Below are positions 23,858 to 33,305 of a DNA stretch of 64,000 bases, one piece after another. The stretch lies in assembly GCA_026826555.1 (NCBI GenBank), contig JAKSZT010054458.1, forward strand, positions 2,539,358 through 2,603,357, given 5' to 3'. The notes under the pieces are model-generated. The model was not told the DNA's origin. It ran no database searches and saw only the letters and a list, made by a program, of their open reading frames with translations. The stretch is from Tolypeutes matacus. Lineage: Eukaryota > Chordata > Mammalia > Cingulata > Chlamyphoridae. Each line of letters begins with the position of its first letter. The stretch's first letter is position 1. The position numbers and the translations under genes were made by a program.

Positions 23858-26800
23858 TCAGATCAGTGAGGTCACATACTCTTCATCCTTCATTGTCTGG
23901 CTTGCTTCACTCAACATAAGGTCTTCAAGATTCATCCACGTTATTCCATGTGTTAGCACTTTGTTCCTTCTTACAGCTGAGTAATATTCCATTGTATGTA
24001 TGTACCACATTTTGCTTATCCATTCATCTGTTGATGGGCACCGGGGCTGATTCCAACTTTTGGCAATGGTGAACAATGCCGCTATGAACATTGGTGTGCA
24101 TATATCTGTTTGTATTTTTGTTTTCAGTTCTTCTGGGTATATATCCAGCAGTGGAATTGCTGGATCATATGGAAGATCTATTGCTAGTTTTCTGAGGAAC
24201 CACCAAACTGTCCTCCACAGTGGCTGGATTATCCCGCAGTCCCACCAGCAGTGGATGAGGGTTCCTATTCCTCCACATCCTCTCCAACATTTAGTGTCTC
24301 CTGTTTTTTTAATAGCTGCCATTCTGATGGGTGTAAGATGGTATCTCATTGTCGTTTTGATTTGCATTTCCCTGATAGCAAGTGATGTTGAGCATTTTTT
24401 CAAGTGCTTTTTAGCCATTTGTATTTCTTCCTTGGAGAAGTGTCTTTTCAGTTCACTTGCCCATTTTTTAAATGGGTTGTTTGTCCTTTTATTTTCAAGG
24501 TGTAGGATTTCTTTATATATGCAGGATATTAGGCTCCTATCAGATATATGGTTGCCGAATATTTTTTCCCATGGGGTAGGCTGCCTTTTTATTTTCTTAA
24601 TAACATCCTTAGAGGTGCAGAAGTTTTTAATTTTGAGGAGATCCCATTTATCAATTTTTTCTATTGCTGCTCGAGCTTTGACTGTGAAGTTCATGAAATC
24701 ATTTCCTATTACAAGGTCCTGTAGATGCTTCCCTACATTATCTTCCAAGGTTTTTATGGTTTTGGCTCTTATATGTAGATCTTTGATCCATCTTGAGTTG
24801 ATTTTTGTATAAGGTGTGAGATGGTATTCTTCTCAAATTCTTTTGGATATGGATATCCAGTTCTCCAAGCACCACTTGTTAAAGAGGCCATTCTCTCCCA
24901 ACTGAGTGGGCTTCGTGGCCTTGTCAAATATCAGATGACTGTATATGCGAGGATCTATATCCGAACTCTCAATTTGGTTCCATTGGTCAGTAGGTCTATC
25001 CTTGTGCCAATACCACGCAGTTTTGATCACTGTAGCTTTGTAGTATGTTTTAAAGTCAGGTAATGTGATACCTCCAACTTCATTTTTCTTTTTTAATATA
25101 TCTTTGGCAATTCGGGGCCTCTTGCCTCTCCAAATATATTTTGTGGTTAGTTTTTCCAGTTCCTTAAAAAATATATTGTTGACTTTTATTGGGATTGCAT
25201 TAAATCTGTAGATTAGTTTGGGTAGGATAGACATCTTGATGATGTTTAGTCTTCCCATCCATGAACAGGGAATTTTTTTCCATTTATTTATGTCTTCTTT
25301 GATTTCCTTTAACAGTGTTGTGTAGTTTTCTGTATATAAGTCCTTTACATCTTTAGTTAAATTTATTCCTAAGTATTTGATTCTTTTATTTACTATTGCA
25401 AATGGTATTTTTTTTCTGATTTCCTCCTCAGTTTGCTGGTTATTGGTGTACACCAATAAATGCTACTGATTTTTGAGCATTGATCTTATAGCCTGCAACA
25501 TTACTGAACTCCTTTATAAGTTCTAGAAGCCTTGTTGTAGATTTCTCAGGGCTTTCTATGTATAGGATCATGTCATCTGCAAATAATGAAATTTTTACTT
25601 CTTCTTTTCCAATCTGGATGACTTTCATGTCCTTTTCTTTTCTCAGTGCTCCTGCAAGTACTTCTAAGACAATGTTAAATAGGAGTGGTGATAGTGGGCA
25701 TCCTTGTCTTTTTTCCGATCTCAGAGGAAGGCTTTTAGGATTTCACCATTGAAAATGATGTTAGCTTTGGGTTTTTCATATATACCCTTTATTATTTTCA
25801 GAACGTTTCCATCTATTCCTATCTTTTGTAGTGTTTTTATGAGGAAATAGTGCTGTATTTTGTCGAATGCTTTTTCTGCATCTATAGAGATGATCATGTG
25901 ATCTTTTTCTTTCAATTTGTTTATGTGTTGTATTACATTGATTGATTTTCTTATATTGAACCATCCTTGCATACCCGGGATGAAACCCACTTGGTCATGG
26001 TGTATAATCCTTTTGATATGTTGTTGAATGCGATTAGCAAGTATTTTGTTAAGGATTTTAGCATCTAGGTTCATTAGAGAAATTTGTCTGTAATTTTCCT
26101 TTCTTGTGGTATCTTTATTTGGTTTTGGTATTAGGGTATTGTTGGCATCATAGAATGAGTTAGGTAATATTCCTTCTACTTCTATTTTTTGGAATAGCTT
26201 AAGTAGAATTGGTGTTAACTCTTTCCGGGAATGTTTGGTAGAATTCAGCTGTGAAGCCATCTGGTCCCGGAATCTTCTTAGTTGGGAGGTTTTTAATGAC
26301 TGAGTCTATTTCTTTACTTGTAATAGGACCGTTGAGTTCATCTATTTCTTCTTTCATCAATGTCGGCTGTTTGTGGGTTTCTAGAAACTTGTCCATTTCC
26401 TCTAAATTGTCATTCTTGTTGGCATATAATTTTTCAAAGTATCCTCTTATGATACTCTTTATTTCTGTAGGGTCAGTAGTGATATCACCTTGCTCATTCC
26501 TTATTTTATATATTTGCATCTGTTCTCTCTTTTTCTTTGTTAGTCTGGCTAAGGGTTTGTCAATTTTGTTGATATTCTCGAAGAACCAGCTTTTGGTTTT
26601 GTTTATTGTTTCCAGGGCTTTCTTATACTCTATTTCATTTAGTTCTGCTCTAATCTTTGTTATTTCCTGCTTTCTACTTCATTTAGGTTTAGTTTGTTGT
26701 TGTTTTTCCAATCCCTCCAAGTGTGCAGTTAGGTCTTCAATTTTAGCTCTTTCCTCTTTTTTTATATATGAATTTATGGCTATAAACTTCCCTCTCGGGA

Positions 26801-27680
26801 CTGCTTTCGCTGCATCCCATAGGTTTTGATATGTTGTGTTGTCGTTTTCATTAGTTTCTCGATAGTTACTGATTTCTTTTGAAATTTCTTCTTTGACCCT
26901 CTGTTTGTCTAAGAGTGTGTTGTTTAACTTCCATATCCTTGTGCCTAACCTGTTTCTCTGGCCCTTAGTGATTTCCAACTTCATTCCGTTGTGGTCAGAG
27001 AAATTACTTTGTATAATCTCAATCTTTCTGAATTCATTGAGTGTTGTTCTGTGGCCTAGCATGTGGTCTATTTTGGAGTATGTTCCATTAGCACTTGAGA
27101 AGAATGTAAATCCCGCTGTATTTGGGTGTAGTGTTCTGTATATGTCTATTAAGTCCAAATCTTCTAATGTATTGTTGAGTGCCTTAGTTTCTTTATTGAT
27201 TCTCTGCCCAGATGTTCTGTCTAATGATGATAGTGGTGTGTTGAAGTCCCCTGCTATAATTGTAGAGGAATTTATTTCTCCTCTTAGTTTTTCCAGAGTT
27301 TGCCGCACGTATTTTGAGGCACCTCGATTAGGTGCGTAAATGTTGATGATTGTTCTCTCTTCTTGAGAGATTAATCCTTTTACTAATATGTAGTGTCCAT
27401 CTTTGTCTCTTAAAATAGTTTTGCATTTAAAGTCTATTTTGTCTGATATTAGAATAGCTACTCCTGTCCTTTTTTGGATATTGTTACCTTGTAAAATGGT
27501 TTTCCAGACATTTACTTTCAGCCTCCTTGAATCCCTGGGTAGAAGGTTGGTTTCTTGTAGACAGCATATAGATGGATCATATTTTCTTATTCATTCTGCC
27601 AATCTGTGCCTTTTGATTGGTGAATTTATTCCATTAACATTCAGTGTTATTACTTGTAACGATTTTCTTACTTCAGCCAT
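23858..27680 (-). pseudogene. L1 ORF2 (endonuclease-reverse transcriptase), broken
   Basis: ORF2p nicks target DNA and copies L1 RNA there. From ATG at 27680 the frame follows L1 ORF2 to the stop at 23858-23860, about 1272 codons once frameshifts are discounted, the family's usual length. Endonuclease residues are all present at the numbering known for human L1: N14, E43, D145, N147, D205, H230. The reverse transcriptase FADD box is at 25572-25583. The C-terminal Cys-x3-Cys-x7-His-x4-Cys motif is at 24236-24289. Six lesions break it: TGA at codon 30 (27591-27593), TGA at 26679-26681, a one-base gain in the GGG at 26227-26229, a one-base loss at about 25726, a four-base gain at about 25451-25454, and TGA at 24833-24835. 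It follows ORF1 with a 64-nt gap. No functional protein is expected. Confidence 0.93.
25442..25457. repeat. Perfect 16-bp palindrome at an ORF2 frameshift
   Basis: attggtgtacaccaat equals its own reverse complement. It coincides with the four-base gain that shifts ORF2 out of frame, which suggests that the extra CACC/GGTG was copied from the opposite strand. Confidence 0.8.
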
Positions 27681-27744
27681 TTTTTCTTTGGGTTAATGTA
27701 TGTCATATATTGTTTTGTTTCTCTTTTTGACTTTGCAGTTGTTT

Positions 27745-28725
27745 TTAAACTCTCCTCCAACTCTCTCTCCTTTGTTTTTTCCTTTCAACTTGTAGAGATT
27801 CTTTTAGTATTTCTTGAAGTGCTGGTTTCTTCTTGTCATGCTCTCTTAATTGCTGTTTATCTGTGAATATTTTGAACTCTCCATCATTTTTGAATGCCAA
27901 TTTTGCTGGATAGAGAATTTGTGGCTGGAAGTTTTTTTCTTTTAGTGTTTTGACTATGTCATACCACTGTCTTCTTGCTTCCATGGTTTCAGCTGAGATA
28001 TCAGCACTTAATCTTATTGTGCTTCCCTTGTATGTGATGGTTCTCTTTTCTCTTGCTGCCTTGAGTATTTTCTCTTTGTCTTGAGCATTGGACAATTTGA
28101 CAAGTATATGTCTTGGAGTTGGCCTGTTGGGATTTATAGTATTTGGGGTGCGCTGTGCTTCCTGGATCTGCACATCCATCTCTCTCAATAGAGTTGGGAA
28201 GTTTTCAGCCATAACTTCCTTCAACACTCCTTCTGTTCTCTTTCCTTTCTCTTCTCCTTCTGTGATGCCCATAATGCGTATGTTTGTGCATTTTGTATTA
28301 TTGGTTAATGCCCTGAGACCATGCTGGATTTTTTCTATCTTTTTGTCTATCTTTTCTACAATCTCTTTGATTTCAACTGTATTGTCTTCCATATCACTAA
28401 TTCTTTCCTCTGCCTTTTCAAATCTGCTGCCATGTGAGTCCAGCGTCTTTTTCATTTCTTGACTTGAGCCTTTATTCACCATCATATCCATTACCTTTTT
28501 AGGCATGTTAGGTATTTCTTCAGTATGTTCTCCCAGTGTCTTCTTTATATCCTTAATCTCTTCCTTCAGTTCTTTAAGTTGGTCCATGATATTTGTTTGG
28601 ATAGCTTTGATTAATTGTTCGATGTTGTGCATTGCTTCCTGGTTTTTATTTTGTGCATTGGACTGGTCCATGTTTTCCAGTTTCTCAGAATCATTTGTAT
28701 TTTTCTGTTGCCCTCTGGTCATCAT
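27745..28725 (-). CDS. L1 ORF1 protein (RNA-binding chaperone), open
   Basis: ORF1p forms trimers that coat L1 RNA in the cytoplasmic ribonucleoprotein and act as a nucleic-acid chaperone. The frame is 326 aa, close to the 338 aa of human ORF1p, with an ATG-ATG start; I take the first. Residues 1-34 are a polar N terminus. Residues about 35-145 are Lys/Glu-rich with heptad spacing (coiled coil). Residues 147-240 fit the RRM (start CTNIRIMGITEGEE, later RTPN and HILVKL). Residues 241-300 are the C-terminal domain (RRQWYDIVKTL). The tail is basic. It is followed 64 nt downstream by ORF2. It is uninterrupted while ORF2 has six lesions, so it could still encode protein if transcribed. No sign that it is a host gene. 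Confidence 0.92.
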   Translation of the reverse strand: MMTRGQQKNTNDSEKLENMDQSNAQNKNQEAMHNIEQLIKAIQTNIMDQLKELKEEIKDIKKTLGEHTEEIPNMPKKVMDMMVNKGSSQEMKKTLDSHGSRFEKAEERISDMEDNTVEIKEIVEKIDKKIEKIQHGLRALTNNTKCTNIRIMGITEGEEKGKRTEGVLKEVMAENFPTLLREMDVQIQEAQRTPNTINPNRPTPRHILVKLSNAQDKEKILKAAREKRTITYKGSTIRLSADISAETMEARRQWYDIVKTLKEKNFQPQILYPAKLAFKNDGEFKIFTDKQQLREHDKKKPALQEILKESLQVERKKQRRESWRRV

Positions 28726-29854
28726 CTTATCTTGATGGGTTTGTTCAGTTGATTAGCTTTTCTCTATGCTCTAGAATTTTATTTAGCTGTTGGTTCTGCG
28801 TGTGTGTTAAGTTTTCTCTTTGGCAGTTTTTCTTCTTATTTTATTTCCTTGCTTCTTTCTATGTTCCCTTGAAGGCAAAAGGTTAGGGCCAGAGGAATCA
28901 AAAGATGTAAGGAAGGCAGAAGGATAATAGAAATATTGATAAAAGTTAGAAGAGGGGCAAAATGAGATTTAAGGAGATGAATACTTAACTTGTGTAGGCA
29001 GTGTAGAGTACTAGGAAAAAATATGTAGTTCCTGCAATGGACTGGGAAAACAAATGGAGGAATATATATATATAGTGATTTAGAAGGCTAGAATTATGAG
29101 GAGGGAGAGAAATAGTAAAGAAAGGTCTGAAATGAAAAAGTTAATACTAATGAAAATAAAAGAAGAAAACAAAATTGATGGAATAGAAATCGACACCCTT
29201 AAGTTGTGGGCCTATGTAAAAATGTTGTCTCTAAGAGCCACAACAGAAAACAGAAGGCAGAAAGATGCAGGAAGGATAAGTGTTAGTTTGTAATACAGAA
29301 TCAATATATACAGCGAGTGGGAAATTACTGAAAAAGAAGCCCAGCAAAGAAGCAACAAGCTGGCAGCTCCTTTAAAAAAAAAAAAAAAAAAAAAATAGAA
29401 GGAAAATGGAAGGGGGGAGGAAAGAGGAAATAATAGCAATAGACCAGAAAGTAACAGAGAGAAACCAAATATCCACACAGGCAAGCAGTCAAACAGAGCT
29501 AAGGGGGGTCAATGATTCCCCTAGGGTCCACGTGGATCCTTCCTGCCAACTTGTGTTTATCAATCAATTTCCCCACAGGGTTGTATATATAGGTCCTGAA
29601 GCAGCTTTTAGATATTAAACTAAATAAAAAAGAATTTATTTTTCATTTGTTGAGGTGACCTCACTTTTTTATTTTTTAGCCAAATGCAAGACCCAAAATA
29701 ATTCCTCCTCTAGACCAACCCCCTTACGGAAGGGACCCTAGCTGGGCCTGTGGAAATTAATCAAGCACCTCCCACTTTCTGGACTCCCCAGGTTAGCTGT
29801 AGCTCTGTTGTTAGTCAGTGAGGAGTGCTAAAGAGGGCCGATTCCGCCCCTTCT

Positions 29855-30290
29855 TGAGCCGAGCTCGAGCATCACCGGGCTGCTCAGTAAATCAGTTTGA
29901 GTGCAGATTCGCGTCTGCTCTCAGCCTAATGCTGCTTCATGTAGGTTTATCTGCTCCCCAAAGCTATGGGGTGGTGCAGGAAGCCAGATCGATGTCTAAA
30001 AATATAAAATACCCTCCCCTGTCTTCCAACAGAACCCTCCCTTTTTGGGAAGTGTCCCTTCCTGGCTCCGCAGCGTCCCGGGTCTTATCCCTGGGTGGCT
30101 AGGGAAATCAGCTGCGTTTCCCGACCAAAATCCCCGCTCCGGTTCACTGGGTGCTGATTAGCTCGTTTGTTCTGTTCACACAAGGTCCAAGGGGTGCCAG
30201 GCAGCCAGATCCCCAGAAAATAAAATTTTTCACCCCGCCCGCGGCTCCAAATGGCCGTTTTATTTAATTTTTTTTTTTTTTCCCTAACCG
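29855..30290 (-). repeat. Two imperfect ~220-bp tandem units in the L1 5' UTR
   Basis: Corresponding blocks recur at an offset of 217-224 bp. On the plus strand: 'gtaaatcag' (about 29886) and 'ggaaatcag' (30102); 'aatgctgcttcatgtaggttt' and 'gggtgctgattagctcgttt'; 'ggggtggtgcaggaagccagatc' (about 29968) and 'ggggtgccaggcagccagatc' (30191). This resembles the monomer organisation of rodent L1 promoters. Similarity is partial, so the boundaries are approximate. Confidence 0.6.
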
Positions 30291-30490
30291 CAGGGCTCAG
30301 CCGCCCGTGCCAACCTCCACCGGCAGCCTCAAAACTCACGAATCTCCACCGTTCCATCCACGCCGCCGATCCACGCAGATAGATGTCCCAAGCTTCTCAC
30401 TCCATGCGTGCACAGCACAGACCCCCGTGCAGGACCCCGTCCACAATCCGCCTTGCTCTGGGAGCTTGCAGTGTGTGCCCTCCTACACTA

Positions 30491-30500
30491 ACGCCATCTT
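30491..30500 (-). promoter_or_regulatory. YY1-like site at the L1 5' end
   Basis: In L1 sense the text is aaagatggcgtt, with the AAGATGGCG core at about +8 to +16 of the element. Human L1 has a YY1 site with the AAGATGGCC core at a similar place, where it positions transcription start. The match is by eye. Confidence 0.65.
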
Positions 30501-30507
30501 TAATCTC

Positions 30508-30521
30508 TTCTCTGTCTTTTT
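30508..30521 (+). repeat. Target-site duplication of the L1, right copy
   Basis: ttctctgtcttttt, identical to 21167-21180, directly abutting the YY1-bearing 5' end of the element. Confidence 0.85.
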
Positions 30522-30704
30522 AAAAATTAAACATAAAAACTAAGAAGACTTTACTCTGACAATACCCTTTTGTCCCTATTAACAACTAAAGACTTAATTC
30601 CTACAGGGATTCTTTTCACAATAAATAAGTTTATTCTCCAAATCAACCTCTTTACATCCCAGAATAATTTACAAATTTTGGACAAATGTTATTGTTCTGT
30701 ACTA

Positions 30705-31013
30705 CCTGTGTGGTAGGTTGAATTACATGTTCCAAAAACAAAAACAAAAACAAAAACAAAACACATGTTATTTACCTGCATGCCTGTTGGTGTGAGTCCT
30801 TTGCAAAAAGGACCTCTTAAATATGTTATTTTCAGTTCAGGTATGGTCTAAATGAATGAGGCCCAGGGACTCCAAGTATTGCCAGAACACCTGAATGCTT
30901 CTGAGCCCAGGAGGATGCAAGCCTTCCAGCCTTCAAAACTGGGAGACAATAAATTCCTGTTGTTTAATCTAACTCATTTATGTGGCATTTGTCATAGCAA
31001 CCAGGAATCTAAG
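30705..31013 (+). mobile_element. MLT1/MST-like LTR with (CAAAAA)n tract
   Basis: It starts about tgtgtggtaggttgaatta and carries 'tgggagacaataaattcctgttgtttaa', the polyadenylation part of MLT1/MST LTRs (AATAAA within), ending near 'accaggaatctaagata'. A caaaaa simple repeat at 30735-30765 has grown near the 5' end. I could not identify a target duplication. Confidence 0.7.
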
Positions 31014-31402
31014 ATATTCTGTCACTTATTGCTTCAGTTATTTGAGATCCAGCAAATGCATTGTCTATTCAATGATAAACTTGTTAGCTTGTTTACTAAC
31101 TGCCAAAGATTCAGTGTTTGATAGCTCCTACCTTTGTGATTTGGGTTTCTGTTGCTTGATCAGTGTTTTTCACAATTTAAAAATAAAATAAATAGCCACA
31201 ATTTCTCTCTTTTAAATATAGATTACACTGATCTTTCTCATACTTATTTGGTAGGATCTCTAGCACTTGTCATCACCAGTTACAAATTTTACTAATTTGT
31301 AAAATTCATGATGTACATATCAGTCTTTTCTAGTGTTGAAACCCAGGAGGTCTTATATTTAAGGTAGGGTGGGCCCTATGGCAATTAGATCCAATGGGCA
31401 TG
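31014..31402. other. Unrecognised AT-rich sequence
   Basis: No gene or repeat family recognised between two LTRs. Confidence 0.45.
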
Positions 31403-31795
31403 TGTCTTAGTTTGTCAGGATTGCTACAACAAATACCACAGACTGGTGGGTATAAATGACAAGAATTATTGTTTCACAGTTTTGGAGGCTAGAAATCCAA
31501 AATAAGGGTATCAATAGGATCATGCTTTATTTGTTGCATTCTGGTGGTGTCTTATGGGCATGATCACAGGGCAGCTGTCTCCTTTTTCTTCTACTCCTCC
31601 TACTCATTTTGTGTCAACATTTCTTCTGCTTATAGGGACTCCAGTTATATTGGATGAAGGCCCACCCTGATTCAATTTGTTCTTGCCTTAATAATAACAT
31701 CTTCAAAGATCCTATTTACAAATGAGTTCACATCCTAAGGACCAAGTTTTAGGATATGAACATGTCTTTGTGGGTGCCGTTATTCAATCCTTAGA
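31403..31795 (-). mobile_element. Solo MaLR-like LTR
   Basis: It opens on the plus strand with tgtcttagtttgtcaggattgc and shares 'aataccacagactgg', 'tccagttatattggatgaaggcccaccctgattcaatttg', 'caaagatcctatt' and 'aaatgagttcacat' with the LTRs at 8201-8609 and 37238-37665. The right end is worn and no clear duplication is seen. Confidence 0.75.
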
Positions 31796-32395
31796 GATAG
31801 AGAAAGAAAATCGGAACTAGGAAAGGTGATGCAGTAGACATCTGTGGTGTCCTGCCTTTTGTTTTCTTGACCCACCTCTGATTTTAGCTGTAGGTTTGGT
31901 AGATAGTTTTTTCAAGCTCTGATTCACCTCACGATGATGCATCTAAAGCTGACCATATGTCTTTATATTTTCTACATAGGAGACTTCTTTGACAACACAA
32001 GAACCTACTCAGTCTATCTTGCCATCTTTTAGCGAGCAATTCTGGAAGGCATTATTTTTATGCTTCTTGGAAGATCTGGGAAGAATCAAGCCCCATTGTC
32101 TTGTGGTAGTTGATCTCAAAACACATCCTCTTCTCAGCTTTTCTTCCTTCCATCATCTCAGGCTACCCCTCCCTTCTCCCATGCTTCTTGAGACCATTGA
32201 TCAAATAAACTATCCTCACCTAAGTACTTATCTCAGACTCTGCTTTCCAGAGAATCCAATTAAAAACAGACATATTATAGTAGAGGCTGACATCTTATCA
32301 TCATTCATGTGGTATCATAGAGAATGCCCAAAAGACACAGAAATACAAGATATAGTGAAGAGAAATATGGGTATGAAGAGTACATCTAATTTTGC
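31796..32395. other. Unassigned, possible LTR relic
   Basis: The end 'ctcacctaagtacttatctcagactctgctttccagagaa' (about 32214-32254) resembles the terminal part of some MaLR LTRs, but I cannot delimit an element. A 213-codon plus-strand frame (31989-32630) runs through it and through the poly(T) retrocopy, so it is not a gene. Confidence 0.35.
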
Positions 32396-32405
32396 AGGGG
32401 CTTTT

Positions 32406-32460
32406 TTTTTTTTTTTTTTCAAAATGAAAACCTTTATTGTTAACGGTTTCAACAAGAAAA
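32406..32460 (-). mobile_element. Very short poly(A)-ended retrocopy
   Basis: In minus-strand sense it ends with aacaataaaggttttcattttg and an A tail, with an AATAAA signal about 15 nt before the tail. A direct repeat, aggggctttt, lies at 32396-32405 and 32461-32470. This fits a reverse transcript truncated to about 40 bases of an mRNA 3' end inserted by L1 machinery. The source gene is unknown. Alternatively the retrocopy is longer and the repeat is a coincidence. Confidence 0.6.
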
Positions 32461-32470
32461 AGGGGCTTTT

Positions 32471-33305
32471 AGACATTAAGAAAAAGAGTGATACCATCTT
32501 TGTTCTGGATAGTCAGCCCATTCATAGTGGAAGGAGCAGGACCTTTGGTAAGGGAAGTGAAGAGTTAGGCAAGGTGTTGTGGGTCCAACCAGTTGGTCCA
32601 ATGCCTACAGAGAGTACCTGGCCCACCTAAAGGAGAGCTGGATTTCTGAAAGGAGGGCCTGAGTCCAAAACCCAAATGTGACACTGGTTCAACTTGTCAA
32701 GATAGGGTTTGGAATGCTATGGTTCAGAAATCACATAGGAACTCCACATTTATTTATAGAATATGAAATACTAGACTTATGTATCATAAAATGATTCCAA
32801 ATATTTTTGGTTAGTTGCCCAAAGTTATATGATCCCTTTTACTTCTGCTTGCCAAATGGAAGTCTTCCACGACTTCACCTTCCTGAATCTAAGGAAAATA
32901 AGAGCTGATGAAAATATATCAGTATTTTTCTACATTTTAAAACATTTTTAAAATGTACTGGAGGTAGGTGGAAGTTAAAGAGATGAAAAAAGAAAGGTGG
33001 ATTCCTCCCACTGCCTTTGGAAGATTTTAGTCATGTTTTTCTGCCTCAATAAGCTTTTCTAGAGATGAATCGCTTAGTGTCTGTTTGTAAAAATTTTTGA
33101 CATTTAATTAACTTCCATAAACAAATAGCCTATTGACAAAGTGAAATAATGTTTCATGGAGGATATTGATGTTTCCCAGATATCGGAAACAAAGCAGAGC
33201 GAACTAACAAACAGGTGATCTAAAGTTAAGATTTAATCCAACATGCAACAAGTAACTAGATAAACATTAACCATGGAGATGGTTTAACTTTGACTTATTA
33301 GGCTC
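32471..33305. other. Unrecognised sequence
   Basis: No exon or confident repeat. If the retrocopy at 32406 is longer than I infer, its body would be in 32471-32700, but that segment has no recognisable coding match. Confidence 0.4.

Larger units (their letters stand above)
21181..30507 (-). mobile_element. Near-complete L1 retrotransposon, 9.3 kb
   Basis: L1 is an autonomous LINE that reverse-transcribes its own RNA at a nicked target. In sense (minus) order this copy has a 1.8-kb 5' UTR (30507-28726), ORF1 (28725-27745), a 64-nt spacer, a full-length but broken ORF2 (27680-23858), a 2.7-kb 3' UTR and a short A tail at the left edge. It is flanked by a 14-bp target duplication, so it is one insertion and not a patchwork. 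At about 9.3 kb it is much longer than the 6-7 kb usual for human or mouse L1; the excess lies in the UTRs. ORF2 lesions show that it cannot now move by itself. A second, 5'-truncated member of the family is at 50610-50943. Confidence 0.92.
28726..30507 (-). promoter_or_regulatory. L1 5' UTR with internal promoter region
   Basis: L1 is transcribed from a promoter inside its 5' UTR. Here the distal 650 bp (about 29840-30490) holds dozens of CpGs, unlike the rest of the window, and ends with a YY1-like site. The proximal part (28880-29640) is A/G-rich on the plus strand with an A22-type run near 29373-29395. Two related units of about 220 bp lie in the CpG-rich part. The region is 1.8 kb, about twice human L1. 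Confidence 0.75.

Noticed and set aside
24060..24812. A 250-codon open frame on the plus strand, and further long plus-strand frames at 26251-26829, 26893-27339 and 28088-28462
   Set aside because: They are antisense shadows of L1 ORF2 and ORF1. Their hydrophobic, Ser/Phe/Leu-rich translations result from the A-rich sense strand.
31989..32630. A 213-codon plus-strand frame
   Set aside because: It runs through a T18 tract that is the tail of a retro-insertion, encoding a poly-Phe run. It is not a gene.
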